A stretch of 50,051 bases of DNA, from contig CAMJHQ010000025.1 of assembly GCA_946405625.1 (NCBI GenBank), positions 1 to 50,051 of the forward strand, given 5' to 3'. Of the stretch, positions 19,225-28,736 are shown piece by piece. A program made the position numbers and the translations under genes. Origin of the DNA: an uncultured Lachnospiraceae bacterium (GTDB lineage Bacteria; Bacillota; Clostridia; Lachnospirales; Lachnospiraceae). Below the pieces are notes generated by a model. It did no database searches. It was not told where the DNA came from and was given only the letters and a program-made list of their open reading frames with translations. Each line of letters opens with the position of its first letter. Position 1 is the first letter of the stretch.

Positions 19225-20578
19225 TTATGGCTATTACCTCGCTCATCGCATCCGGTCCCGGAGCACCGATTGTGTTTCTCTTCTCTACACAAGTCTTCAT
19301 TGATATAGCTTCATAAATATCATCTTCGAATACAGGAGAAATACTCTTATATTCTTCAAGTGTCAGTTCTTCAAGCATCTTGGAATTATCAATGCAATAA
19401 AGAACAAGTCTTCCTATTATTCCATGGGCATCTCTGAACGGAACACCCTTCTTAACCAGATAATCCGCAGCATCGGTTGCATTTGTAAAGCCCTGAGCTG
19501 CACTCTCTTTCATTCTGTCCGGATTTACTGTCATTGTGCTGATCATTCCGGTAAAAAGTCTTATACATCCCTTAACCGTATCGATAGCATCAAATGTAAG
19601 TTCCTTATCCTCCTGCATATCCTTGTTATAAGCAAGCGGAATGCCCTTCATTGTAGTAAGCAGTGATGTAAGAGCACCATACACACGTCCTGTCTTTCCT
19701 CTTACAAGTTCTGCAATATCCGGATTCTTCTTCTGTGGCATTATAGAACTTCCTGTGCTGTATGCATCATCAAGCTCTATAAATTTATACTCATTTGAAT
19801 TCCACATTATTATCTCTTCAGAGAATCTTGAAAGGTGCATCATGATAAGTGCACTTGCTGACAGAAACTCGATAACATAATCTCTGTCTGATACGGAATC
19901 CATACTGTTAAGTGTCGGGCCGTCAAACTCAAGAAGTTCTGCAGTATAACGACGATCCAGCGGATAAGTGGTCCCCGCAAGTGCTCCGGCTCCCAGAGGA
20001 CACTCGTTCATTCTCTCTCTGATACTGAGAAGTCTCTTGTAATCCCTCTTGAACATTTCCATATAAGCTCCGAGATGATGAGCAAGCGTAACAGGCTGAG
20101 CCTTCTGCAAATGCGTGAATCCCGGCATATATGTATTTATATGCTCCTTCATAAGTCCATGAAGAACCTTGATAAGCTCTATAACAATATCCTTTGTTTC
20201 ATCGATCTCATCTCTGATATAAAGTCTCATGTCAAGTGCTACCTGATCGTTTCTGCTTCGACCTGTATGGAGTTTCTTACCTGTATCTCCTACCCTGTCG
20301 ATAAGATTCGCCTCAACAAAAGAATGAATATCCTCATATTCGGAGGTAATCTCCAGTTTACCTTCTGATACATCATTATAAATGCTTTCCAGGCCGCCGA
20401 GTATTGTCTCTACCTCTTCCGATGTAAGAATACCGGATTTGCCGAGCATTTTTACATGTGCCTTGCTGCCCTCTATATCCTGTTTAAAAAACTTCTGATC
20501 AAATGATATCGAAGCGTTGAAATTATAGACCAGCTGATCTGTCTCCTTGGTAAATCTGCCTCCCCAGAGCTGTGCCAT
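19199..20578 (-). CDS. argH: Argininosuccinate lyase
   Basis: 459 residues, full length for the fumarase/aspartase superfamily enzyme that splits argininosuccinate to arginine and fumarate, the last step of arginine synthesis. The signature GSSIMPQKKNPD and the TGRSRNDQVALDMRLY block are intact. Ribosome site GGAGG is about 9 nt upstream. A strong terminator hairpin lies only 27 bp before the start, so expression depends on readthrough or an unseen promoter. No argG is nearby. Confidence 0.97.
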   Translation of the reverse strand: MAQLWGGRFTKETDQLVYNFNASISFDQKFFKQDIEGSKAHVKMLGKSGILTSEEVETILGGLESIYNDVSEGKLEITSEYEDIHSFVEANLIDRVGDTGKKLHTGRSRNDQVALDMRLYIRDEIDETKDIVIELIKVLHGLMKEHINTYMPGFTHLQKAQPVTLAHHLGAYMEMFKRDYKRLLSIRERMNECPLGAGALAGTTYPLDRRYTAELLEFDGPTLNSMDSVSDRDYVIEFLSASALIMMHLSRFSEEIIMWNSNEYKFIELDDAYSTGSSIMPQKKNPDIAELVRGKTGRVYGALTSLLTTMKGIPLAYNKDMQEDKELTFDAIDTVKGCIRLFTGMISTMTVNPDRMKESAAQGFTNATDAADYLVKKGVPFRDAHGIIGRLVLYCIDNSKMLEELTLEEYKSISPVFEDDIYEAISMKTCVEKRNTIGAPGPDAMSEVIAINESFLKDK

Positions 20579-20594
20579 TTTATATTACCTCCGT

Positions 20595-20626
20595 AAAAAA
20601 GATTAGAGCTGCCTCTCAGCAGCTCT
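20595..20626 (-). terminator. Terminator between the FHA gene and argH
   Basis: Perfect 8-bp stem AGAGCTGC/GCAGCTCT with a 6-nt loop, followed on the minus strand by AATCTTTTTT. It stands directly before the argH ribosome site. Confidence 0.85.
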
Positions 20627-20640
20627 ATAAAATTTTATAT

Positions 20641-21567
20641 TTATCTTACCCAGAATCTGAATTCCTCATCACCGAGTCTGATGTAATCATCGTTGCTGAG
20701 AATTATCTCAACTCCCGGCTGTAGAAGTTTTCCGTTAACAAAGGTATGATTTGTAGATTCGTTATCTCTTACATAACATTCGCCATTGCTTATTCTGAAA
20801 ATTGCGTGTCTTCTGCTGACCTTCTTGTTGTCTATGATCTGATAATTTGCATCAGCTGATTTTCCTACCATGAATTCCTTTGTAAGAATAGGAATAAGTT
20901 CATTTGTTTTAAGTCTGAGCAGGTAAGGAACCGGATTGCTGTAATTCGACGATGTCGTAAGGACTGTTGTCGAACCTTTGCCTCTGAGATCCGAATCTGT
21001 TCCCGCATCCTCAAGGAGCATATCCTGCTCAAGCGAAAGAACATAATTATAAAAATCCTGAAGATCAAACATAAGCTTGCTGTCAAGGTACTTAAGTATC
21101 TTATCAACCAGCTCTACGCAATCCATATTTGCAAATCTTATCGCACCGATAAACTTCTGTATAAATTCGGTGATATTGCAATCCGCAAACTTCTTGTTTA
21201 CCGGCATATATATAAGCTGAACATCAAGCGTCGAAAGCTCGATATACATATACTGAATATTCAAAAGAAGCTTATTGAGCGGCATCTTGTTCTCATCGAA
21301 ATACATAAGCTGATTCATAATATTCGAAAGAATCGATAAGAACTCGCCCTTATATAACTGCTTTTTCAAGAACAGCTCAAGCGGCAGTGTTGCCGGAATC
21401 TTGAACTGCAGTGCTCTTACATTATCGATCTCAACAACCTGACATTTTGTATTATTTCCAACGAACTCGTAGTTATACATTGTCAGTTCATATTGATCGA
21501 TAGGAACATCTTCTTCAAGCTTAAAATTGATGGTAAATTCCTCGTAGTTTTTTGAATTATCTCCCAT
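20641..21567 (-). CDS. FHA-domain protein with N-terminal DUF6382-like region
   Basis: 308 residues from the ATG at 21567 (GGGAG 7 nt upstream). The N-terminal 190 residues resemble the DUF6382 regions fused to FHA in Clostridia; this is from pattern memory. The C-terminal FHA domain (about 228-306) has the phosphothreonine-binding blocks VGKS, SRRHAIF and STNHTFVNG. It probably reads Ser/Thr phosphorylation, as FHA modules do; no kinase is nearby. No membrane segment. Confidence 0.82.
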   Translation of the reverse strand: MGDNSKNYEEFTINFKLEEDVPIDQYELTMYNYEFVGNNTKCQVVEIDNVRALQFKIPATLPLELFLKKQLYKGEFLSILSNIMNQLMYFDENKMPLNKLLLNIQYMYIELSTLDVQLIYMPVNKKFADCNITEFIQKFIGAIRFANMDCVELVDKILKYLDSKLMFDLQDFYNYVLSLEQDMLLEDAGTDSDLRGKGSTTVLTTSSNYSNPVPYLLRLKTNELIPILTKEFMVGKSADANYQIIDNKKVSRRHAIFRISNGECYVRDNESTNHTFVNGKLLQPGVEIILSNDDYIRLGDEEFRFWVR

Positions 21568-21628
21568 TGCCCTTCTCCCATACAATACATATTAAGCCCC
21601 ACGCCCCACACGTCGTCTTACAACATAT

Positions 21629-21658
21629 ATTATACAAAAAGATTAACATAATATGCAA
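21629..21658 (-). promoter_or_regulatory. Promoter of the FHA gene
   Basis: Minus-strand TTGCAT (21653-21658), an 18-bp spacer and TATAAT (21629-21634). The roughly 55-nt leader is G-rich, with two GGGG runs then GGG-AGAA-GGG overlapping the ribosome site. A weak A/T-rich inverted repeat (AGTATT/AATACT) between this promoter and typA may terminate typA. Confidence 0.7.
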
Positions 21659-21705
21659 GATGCTATTCAATTCTTTTTAGTATTTTTTACCAATTTTTAA
21701 TACTT

Positions 21706-23532
21706 TTAATTGTTATTTCTGTTGGCTCTGAGTCTTAATCTCGAATCAAGAATCTTTTTTCTGATTCTAAGTGATTTAGGAGTAATCTCAAGAAGCTCAT
21801 CAGTATCAAGGAAATCCAGAGACTGCTCAAGAGAAAGCTGTTTTGGCGGAACAAGCTTAAGAGCTTCATCCGATCCTGATGCACGAGTATTTGATAAATG
21901 CTTGGTCTTACATACATTTACCTCAATATCCTCTGCTCTTCCGGTCTCACCGACTACCATACCACCGTATACATCAACACCTGCTCCGATAAAGAGTGTT
22001 CCTCTCTCCTGAGCATTGAAAAGTCCGTATGTAATAGACGTTCCTGCTTCGAAAGCGATGAGTGATCCGTTCTGTCTGTAGGACATATCACCCTTATAAT
22101 AATCATATCCGTCAAATATTGTATTAATGATTCCGTTACCCTTTGTAGCTGTAAGGAAATCACCTCTGAATCCGATAAGTCCCCTTGAAGGAATTCTGAA
22201 CTCAAGTCTTGTCATTCCGCCGTTACCCGGTGCCATACCCGAAAGCTCACCCTTACGAATGCTGAGCATGTTGATGACTGTACCAGAGAATTCTTCCGGA
22301 ACATCTATTATTGCTATTTCGAACGGCTCAAGCTTCTTGCCGCGCTCATCCTCTTTATAAATAACCTCTGCCTTGCTGACTGCAAACTCATATCCTTCAC
22401 GTCTCATATTTTCAATAAGGACTGAAAGATGAAGTTCACCTCTACCGCTTACCTTAAAGCAGTCTGTAGTTTCTGTATCTTCAACTCTGAGAGATACATC
22501 CGTATTAAGCTCCTTATAGAGTCTGTCTCTGATCTGACGTGAAGTTATGAACTTTCCTTCCTTACCTGCAAGCGGAGAATCATTTACCATGAAATTCATG
22601 GAAATAGTAGGCTCCGTAATCTTCTGGAAAGGAATTGACTCCGGTTCTTCAGGTGAGCAGATAGTGTCACCGATCTTAAGATCAGCAATACCTGATACTG
22701 CAACAATAGATCCAACCGTGGCCGAATCAACATCAACCTTATTCAGTCCGTCATATTCATAAAGCTTTGTTATCTTAACCTTCTCACGTCTTGAAGGATC
22801 ATGATGATTTACGATAACAGCTTCCTGATTAACTTTTATCGATCCGTTATCAACCTTACCTACACCGATTCTTCCTGTATATTCGTTATAATCGATTGTT
22901 GATATAAGGATCTGAAGTCCCTTATCCTGATCACCTTCAGGTGCCGGAATTGCCTTAAGTATAGTTTCAAAGAGAGGTTTCATATCCGTACCCTTTTCAT
23001 CAGGTGTATATGATGCAACTCCATCTCTGGCTGATGCATATACAAACGGACAATCAAGCTGCTCATCAGATGCATCCAGATCCATAAGAAGTTCAAGTAC
23101 TTCTTCTTCAACCGCATCAGGTCTTGCATCAGGTCTGTCAATCTTATTTACACAGACAATAACCGAAAGATTCAGATCCAGTGCCTTCTGGAGAACAAAT
23201 CTTGTCTGTGGCATAGGTCCTTCGAAGGCATCTACAACGAGAATAACTCCGTTAACCATTTTAAGTACACGCTCGACCTCTCCACCGAAATCAGCATGTC
23301 CCGGAGTATCAATGATATTGATCTTAACGCCGTTATACATAACAGCAGTATTCTTGGAAAGTATAGTGATACCTCTTTCCCTCTCAATGTCATTCGAATC
23401 CATAACTCTCTCAGCTACTTCCTGATTCTCACGGAATACTCCGCTCTGTCTGAGCAGTCCGTCTACGAGAGTCGTCTTGCCATGATCTACATGTGCAATA
23501 ATCGCTACATTTCTGATGTCTTCTCTTACCAT
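21706..23532 (-). CDS. typA: Ribosome-associated GTPase TypA/BipA
   Basis: 608 residues. A translational GTPase with the P-loop HVDHGKTT near the N-terminus, the switch region DSNDIERERGITI, DTPGHADFGGEV and NKIDRP, followed by EF-G-like domains and the BipA-specific C-terminal domain (GKGELHLS-like and YRQNGSLIAFEAG segments). It assists 50S assembly and stress or cold growth in known bacteria. The ATG at 23532 with GAGG 8 nt upstream is chosen over an in-frame upstream start inside the LTA-synthase-like gene. It lies 16 bp after that gene, probably one operon. Confidence 0.96.
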   Translation of the reverse strand: MVREDIRNVAIIAHVDHGKTTLVDGLLRQSGVFRENQEVAERVMDSNDIERERGITILSKNTAVMYNGVKINIIDTPGHADFGGEVERVLKMVNGVILVVDAFEGPMPQTRFVLQKALDLNLSVIVCVNKIDRPDARPDAVEEEVLELLMDLDASDEQLDCPFVYASARDGVASYTPDEKGTDMKPLFETILKAIPAPEGDQDKGLQILISTIDYNEYTGRIGVGKVDNGSIKVNQEAVIVNHHDPSRREKVKITKLYEYDGLNKVDVDSATVGSIVAVSGIADLKIGDTICSPEEPESIPFQKITEPTISMNFMVNDSPLAGKEGKFITSRQIRDRLYKELNTDVSLRVEDTETTDCFKVSGRGELHLSVLIENMRREGYEFAVSKAEVIYKEDERGKKLEPFEIAIIDVPEEFSGTVINMLSIRKGELSGMAPGNGGMTRLEFRIPSRGLIGFRGDFLTATKGNGIINTIFDGYDYYKGDMSYRQNGSLIAFEAGTSITYGLFNAQERGTLFIGAGVDVYGGMVVGETGRAEDIEVNVCKTKHLSNTRASGSDEALKLVPPKQLSLEQSLDFLDTDELLEITPKSLRIRKKILDSRLRLRANRNNN

Positions 23533-23548
23533 TATTTTTCCTCTTTCT

Positions 23549-25588
23549 TTATTTATCCTGAAAAGGCACTGCATTAGAGCGTGTCAGTTCATGTTTATCC
23601 TTATCAATCTGAGCAACCTCAACCTTAGTGCCTGCTTCCGGCTTATCAGACTCATCCTCCGGTATCACTATCAATGTCTCATCATCGATATATCCGGTAT
23701 CGATTCTTTCATCATCTATGATGACCATCGAAAATGTTGTAAAATTCTGTCCCTTAACTACTATATATCCTGTAGCCTCATTGAACTCTGCAGACTCGAC
23801 AACAATATCATCTATTCCAAGCTTCATATCCGTCCTGGAATATTCTTTGATTCTGTTGTATATATAATGCTCACCGTAAAGCATGTCATACTGCATAGCT
23901 TCTGCGGCAGCTTTAAACGCTTCATCATCACCGGTCTCAGCATCGAAGTATTTCTCATGAAGCCTCTGCATTATACCGCGTTTCATTTTAAGACTTCTCA
24001 TCAGATAGTCCGACAGTTCATAAGTATATATATCTCTGTCTTCCATTTCAAGTCCGATATTATTTACAATTACATATTCTGTCTGATTCTGTTCACCCGA
24101 ACTAAACTGGTCTTCTTCAAAAGGCAGTGCAGGTATATGATCACCGTACAAAACAAGCACATACGGATCACCTCTGCCGTCAAGCATGTCCTTTAATTCC
24201 AGAATCATCTGATCCATCTCATAGCACTGGTTTACATAATACCCGAACATATTTGTGAGATCAGGATCCTCCGAATCAAGTGTAACCTTGACATGCTCCT
24301 CACATTTCAGTTCATCCTTCGGATATCTGCCGTGCCCCTGAACGGAAATGCATAAAATAAAGTCACTTTCTTCATCCGAATCAAGAGCCTTCATTATCTC
24401 CGCAGGAAGACAATCATCTTTAGCCCAGCCTGTCTGAGTATAATTTACATCCTTCATATATTCAAGAGATGTAAATGTATCAAAACCGAGACTGGCATAA
24501 CTCTCATCTCTCGAATAAAACTTCGCTTTGTTATTATGTATCGAATGTGTACCGTAACCGTAAATTCTCTTGAGAACTTGCGGCATACTCTCGCACGGAG
24601 TATCTGTAAGAATTGTCTTATACGGATACTCTCCTGCTCCGAAGATCTTAGACTTCATACCTGTGATTATCTCAAACTCCGTATTAGCAGTTCCTGCCCC
24701 GATTGCGGGAACAGTAAGCCAACCGGACGGATATTCTTCCTGAAATGCTTTAAAATTTGCTATAGGTTCCTTATCGGTATTTACGCCCGTTACTCTTCCG
24801 ATATCAATAAACGATTCAAGCTGTACGACTATGATATCAGGCTTAACCTTCGGATAGGCTTTATCATCAAGATGATATGTATCCAGGAAGTAAGTATTTA
24901 TCATCTTTTGTGAATAATCTTCCGGCTTACCTATACCAACATCAACAACACTGTTTGCAAAACAGTATGCAAAACCGTAATCCTTATAAGCCGTACCAAG
25001 ATTTGTAAACTCATCTGCAATAAGAGTTGTTTTAACTGCAAGGATAGTCATGACATAAACAATGGTAAATGATGTCAGCACTACTATTGAAGCCTTTACG
25101 ATGTGTATCTTTCCTTTCATCTTCGGAATCGTAATAAATGCTACTACGATAACTATGACTACCAGGATAAGTCCACCGAATATCAATATCTGCTGAAGCG
25201 TATTGAAATAAATATCCATCATACTGAATACATCGGATATCATTGTTATATCAATGAATGAGAAAGGCGTTATCCTGTAACCGAGTACTACGCAGTTACA
25301 TACTCCCATTGTCAGCCACAAAAGAAGCACAAACGCCAGAATGAAAACTCGCCTTCTGAAAAGAAGTGCTATTGAAAGTGTCATGAAACATATAGATGTA
25401 TTATACAGAAACACCAATGGATCATGGTACACGAAAAGAGCCGCTTTAAGGATCGATCTTCTACCAAATATCTCCAGAAGAAATTCCAATAAAAAGGAAA
25501 TGAGTAATATTGCAAGAACCCATTTCCACATCGGCTGTTCATACGTTTTTTTGATCTTTTTAAACGTTTTCTTTACCATGGTTTTCAT
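23549..25588 (-). CDS. LTA-synthase-family membrane phosphoglycerol transferase
   Basis: 679 residues with about five N-terminal membrane helices (to about 185) and an extracellular sulfatase-fold domain. Active-site elements: E258 in VQLESFID, the likely catalytic T300 in GAGTANTEFE, H419 in VQGHGRYP, and D483/H484 in LYGDHIP. A C-terminal beta-rich domain (about 585-679) is IPT/TIG-like. The family transfers phosphoglycerol to glycolipids or other envelope glycans; the substrate here is unknown. A strong promoter ends about 9 bp before the first ATG, implying little or no 5' leader. First gene of a unit with typA. Confidence 0.9.
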   Translation of the reverse strand: MKTMVKKTFKKIKKTYEQPMWKWVLAILLISFLLEFLLEIFGRRSILKAALFVYHDPLVFLYNTSICFMTLSIALLFRRRVFILAFVLLLWLTMGVCNCVVLGYRITPFSFIDITMISDVFSMMDIYFNTLQQILIFGGLILVVIVIVVAFITIPKMKGKIHIVKASIVVLTSFTIVYVMTILAVKTTLIADEFTNLGTAYKDYGFAYCFANSVVDVGIGKPEDYSQKMINTYFLDTYHLDDKAYPKVKPDIIVVQLESFIDIGRVTGVNTDKEPIANFKAFQEEYPSGWLTVPAIGAGTANTEFEIITGMKSKIFGAGEYPYKTILTDTPCESMPQVLKRIYGYGTHSIHNNKAKFYSRDESYASLGFDTFTSLEYMKDVNYTQTGWAKDDCLPAEIMKALDSDEESDFILCISVQGHGRYPKDELKCEEHVKVTLDSEDPDLTNMFGYYVNQCYEMDQMILELKDMLDGRGDPYVLVLYGDHIPALPFEEDQFSSGEQNQTEYVIVNNIGLEMEDRDIYTYELSDYLMRSLKMKRGIMQRLHEKYFDAETGDDEAFKAAAEAMQYDMLYGEHYIYNRIKEYSRTDMKLGIDDIVVESAEFNEATGYIVVKGQNFTTFSMVIIDDERIDTGYIDDETLIVIPEDESDKPEAGTKVEVAQIDKDKHELTRSNAVPFQDK

Positions 25589-25596
25589 AATACGAG

Positions 25597-25625
25597 ATTA
25601 TAGCACCGTAACTTTATTGTTTCAA
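25597..25625 (-). promoter_or_regulatory. Promoter of the LTA-synthase-like/typA operon
   Basis: Minus-strand TTGAAA (25620-25625), a 17-bp spacer and TATAAT (25597-25602) with an extended TGC before the -10. Divergent from the tRNA-Gly promoter. Confidence 0.85.
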
Positions 25626-25650
25626 TTACACACTTTTAATAAATTTATGT

Positions 25651-25679
25651 TTGACATATGAGATTGATTGTGATAATAT
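25651..25679 (+). promoter_or_regulatory. tRNA-Gly promoter
   Basis: TTGACA (25651-25656), a 17-bp spacer and TAATAT (25674-25679) on the plus strand, 26 bp before the tRNA. A small hairpin (CGTTGT/ACAACG) lies in the 5' leader. Confidence 0.9.
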
Positions 25680-25705
25680 GTACATCGTTGTGAGAAACAA
25701 CGTAT

Positions 25706-25777
<72 letters not shown>

Positions 25778-25818
25778 CTTTTTTATTTCTAAATTCAAAA
25801 ACTGAAGATCAAAGTAAA

Positions 25819-25857
25819 AAAATAGGGCCGGAACTTTTATGTTCTATGCCCTATTTT
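25819..25857. terminator. Bidirectional terminator between tRNA-Gly and the Lrp gene
   Basis: Perfect 10-bp AAAATAGGGC/GCCCTATTTT stem with an additional GGAAC/GTTC-type inner pairing, flanked by A/T runs on both sides. It separates the convergent tRNA-Gly and lrp-like genes. Confidence 0.85.
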
Positions 25858-25871
25858 CATTCTATATAATT

Positions 25872-26321
25872 CTACTCTTCCGGAAGTAATGCTACTTCTT
25901 CTTTAAGTGTTCTGAGCACGATATGTGTCTCAGTCTTCTCAACACCCTCAAATCCCTTAACATCTCTATAGACATCATCGAGACCGTCTGTTGAGTCGGT
26001 AACTATTTTAAGAACAAAATCAAACTCTCCGGTCTGATAATAGCATGCAGCAATATTGTTGTTCTTCTTGATCAGTTCAACAAAGCTGCTGTAATAATCA
26101 GGATGCTTAAGACTGACATCCATCAGTGCAACCGTACTGTTTCCCACCTTGTTCTGATCTATATCTATCGTATAACCCTTAATAAGTCCGGTATTCTCCA
26201 TTTTCTTGATACGTTCAATGACCGCAGAAACAGAAAGTCCTACCTCCTCACTGATTGCAGAGGATGTGAGCCTTGCATTTTTCTTTAAGGAATTCAGAAT
26301 TTTCATATCAAGCTTATCCAT
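25872..26321 (-). CDS. Lrp/AsnC-family transcriptional regulator
   Basis: 149 residues. N-terminal winged helix-turn-helix (about 5-60; ARLTSSAISEEVGLSVSAVIERI) and C-terminal ligand-binding RAM domain (about 65-145). It probably senses an amino acid and acts as a dimer or octamer. The ATG follows the stop of the LTA-synthase-like gene with no gap, so it is cotranscribed with it. Target genes cannot be inferred from the sequence. Confidence 0.93.
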   Translation of the reverse strand: MDKLDMKILNSLKKNARLTSSAISEEVGLSVSAVIERIKKMENTGLIKGYTIDIDQNKVGNSTVALMDVSLKHPDYYSSFVELIKKNNNIAACYYQTGEFDFVLKIVTDSTDGLDDVYRDVKGFEGVEKTETHIVLRTLKEEVALLPEE

Positions 26322-28469
26322 TTAATTTCCCTCCATAAGTTCTTCTACGTATTTATAATAATCAAGTTCACAGATAGCAGCCGCCATTCTGAAACGGTTG
26401 GACACTGTACTCTTCATACTATTCAATTCTTCATCAGTAACAAACACACCCGGATTCGGATCTACTGTTTCAGTATTTGCATTATACTTATAACTCTCGG
26501 TAATAAAGCTTTCATCCGGCATGATAACAAGTCCCGGTGTATCCGACATTATATCCTTTCCGACTATCATTCTTGAATCATACTTCAAATTCATAAGATT
26601 CAGAACTGTCGGAAGTATATCCAGGGAACTGCACGGCTTATTTACCTTTATCGGTTCCTCCATAGAAGCCGAATAGATAATAAGTGTATTTCTGTAGCAT
26701 TCAAATACCGGATCCAGAATTCTGCCTTCAAGCTCATCAACGATTCCCATATCATTATAAGGAACATGGTCACCACATATTACAATAAGTGTCTTATCGG
26801 CAAGTCCGGCCTTTTCAAGATCTGCATTCAGCTCCTCAAGCATAAGCTCAAATTCGAGCTGGCAGGCTATATATGCCTTCGTCTTATCCGAATACTTAAG
26901 TTTTTCAACTCTGTCACGGTTCTTAGCACTCATTGCGTTTCCGCCGAAATTATACTCAAGATGTCCGCTGACAGTCATATAATAAACATGAAATGGTTCA
27001 TTGTTTGCATATTCTTTAAATGTATTCTCTTCCATAAACGCATCGGACTGCGGCCACATAAGACCTCCGCCCTGATAATTCTCATAAGCGAGACCATTAC
27101 CTACGCCTTTATAATTGTCATAACCGAAAAGCGGTCTGGATATGTTTCTGTCATAATATGTATATTCATTATTATGATAAGCGTAAACATTGTAGCCTTC
27201 GGCTTTTAACTGATTTCCGAGAACAAACGGAAGTGCATTACCCTGATATCCGACCTTCTCCATACTGAGATATGCACCATTCTTAGGCATAAGTCCTGTA
27301 AGGTTGGCATATTCTCCTCCGAGTGTAGATCCATACCAGAGCGGTGTATAGAAATTCCTGAACACAAAACCCTGCGTACTCATCTTATAAAGTTCCGGCG
27401 TCAGCGACTGACTTATAACAGATCCGTCAAATCCCTCTGCCGTAATAAAGATAAGATTATATCCCTCAAACATTCCGGTATAATCATTTGTGTATGTTGG
27501 CTCGGATGTACTTATATAACTATTAAGTTCAAGAACCGATTCATTATCTGTTATCTTACTCATTTCAGCAAGATTAATATCAAGAACCTGAGCATACGAA
27601 GTCTTAACCTCTTCAGTAGCTTCTTCGGTTAATTCTTCAGTCTCATTCTCAAGTTTTGCAGTTTCAACCGTTACTGTCGGAACAGAACCCAGATCCTCGA
27701 ACTGTTTTTCTTCCAGGCTGTCTTCGGTTGTATTGACCGCATACTGTTTATCAGAGGATTTTGAAGCATTCAGCGATTTATCCTCAAATTCAAATCCGGT
27801 ATCTGTATACTTGGAAGCGTCCACATTTTTATCCTGAAAAACATATACCCCGTCTCTGAACATAGATTCAAGAACACCCAGCTTCTGGATGGACATTTCA
27901 ACAGATGAATATTTCATAAAGACAGTATAAGGCGAATTATTGTCATTCCCCTGATAACTGAGCATTATGACATAATAGAACAATGCTGTTAACAGGAAGC
28001 CGCTGAACATCAGATAATACAGTGCTCCGCGTCTTTCGAAGTCCGAAAACTTAACGATATAAAATATCGATCCGGCAAGTACCAGAAGGAAAAGAATAAA
28101 AGGAACCGCTTCCTCAACAACTCCTCCCCAGATGGTCTGCTTAAAATCGAGTGCCTGACCTGCAACACCACCGGTCGCAGAAAAAGAAAAATAATTCGCA
28201 AAAACACTGCTGTAAATAAGTTGTACCAGAAAATAGATTACAAAAAGGCACACTAAAACAATTGACACTACTTTGCCTGCTTTTTTAGGTAAAGCACTGA
28301 CAACAATTCCAATGATAAGACCGATGATCACAGCAAATGTTATCTTATTGAAAAGATAACCTCCCGCGATCCCGTATCTGGTAATATGAAATATGATCTC
28401 AATTACAAGGAAAAAAACAGCAAAGAACCCTTCAGGGCTCTTTACTGCCTTCATTAATTTTTCCGGCAT
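26322..28469 (-). CDS. Second LTA-synthase-family membrane sulfatase-fold enzyme
   Basis: 715 residues. About five membrane helices to residue 172, then an acidic low-complexity linker (about 225-290) rich in Glu and Thr. The extracellular domain has E345 in TAEGFDGS, a likely catalytic Thr in WYGSTLGGEYANLTG (about T382), SGHLEYN and the metal ligands in CGDHVPYND. Divergent from the enzyme at 23549-25588 and longer in the linker, so it probably acts on a different substrate. The ribosome site AGGTGAT is about 8 nt before the ATG. Confidence 0.88.
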   Translation of the reverse strand: MPEKLMKAVKSPEGFFAVFFLVIEIIFHITRYGIAGGYLFNKITFAVIIGLIIGIVVSALPKKAGKVVSIVLVCLFVIYFLVQLIYSSVFANYFSFSATGGVAGQALDFKQTIWGGVVEEAVPFILFLLVLAGSIFYIVKFSDFERRGALYYLMFSGFLLTALFYYVIMLSYQGNDNNSPYTVFMKYSSVEMSIQKLGVLESMFRDGVYVFQDKNVDASKYTDTGFEFEDKSLNASKSSDKQYAVNTTEDSLEEKQFEDLGSVPTVTVETAKLENETEELTEEATEEVKTSYAQVLDINLAEMSKITDNESVLELNSYISTSEPTYTNDYTGMFEGYNLIFITAEGFDGSVISQSLTPELYKMSTQGFVFRNFYTPLWYGSTLGGEYANLTGLMPKNGAYLSMEKVGYQGNALPFVLGNQLKAEGYNVYAYHNNEYTYYDRNISRPLFGYDNYKGVGNGLAYENYQGGGLMWPQSDAFMEENTFKEYANNEPFHVYYMTVSGHLEYNFGGNAMSAKNRDRVEKLKYSDKTKAYIACQLEFELMLEELNADLEKAGLADKTLIVICGDHVPYNDMGIVDELEGRILDPVFECYRNTLIIYSASMEEPIKVNKPCSSLDILPTVLNLMNLKYDSRMIVGKDIMSDTPGLVIMPDESFITESYKYNANTETVDPNPGVFVTDEELNSMKSTVSNRFRMAAAICELDYYKYVEELMEGN

Positions 28470-28503
28470 TCTATTGCATCACCTTTTCACGGTATAAACC
28501 GTA

Positions 28504-28653
28504 TTAGAATAATATATTTCTTCTGTTTTTAAGAAGTACTGCACCATTTACTATATTGAGTACTCCTAATGTAACGCCAGCAACGATAAGAAGTACTCCT
28601 ATTGCTATACTGCCGCCGCCAACCTGCTTAAGAACCTTATATACCTTTTCCAT
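28504..28653 (-). CDS. 49-residue single-pass membrane peptide
   Basis: Short ORF with a good GGAGG site 7 nt before the ATG. The product has a basic N-terminus (MEKVYKVLKQ), a Gly/Ile/Val/Leu-rich hydrophobic centre of about 28 residues (one helix or a tight pair), and a basic C-terminus (LLKNRRN). It lies 34 bp upstream of the LTA-synthase-like gene in the same direction. Function unknown; small membrane proteins next to polymer synthases sometimes modulate them. Confidence 0.7.
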   Translation of the reverse strand: MEKVYKVLKQVGGGSIAIGVLLIVAGVTLGVLNIVNGAVLLKNRRNILF

Positions 28654-28736
28654 ACTATAACCTCCGTAATATCCACTGCATTTATCATAGGATTCCTCAG
28701 ATAAAATCCTTCCATAGAATATATCCTCAGAAAAAT

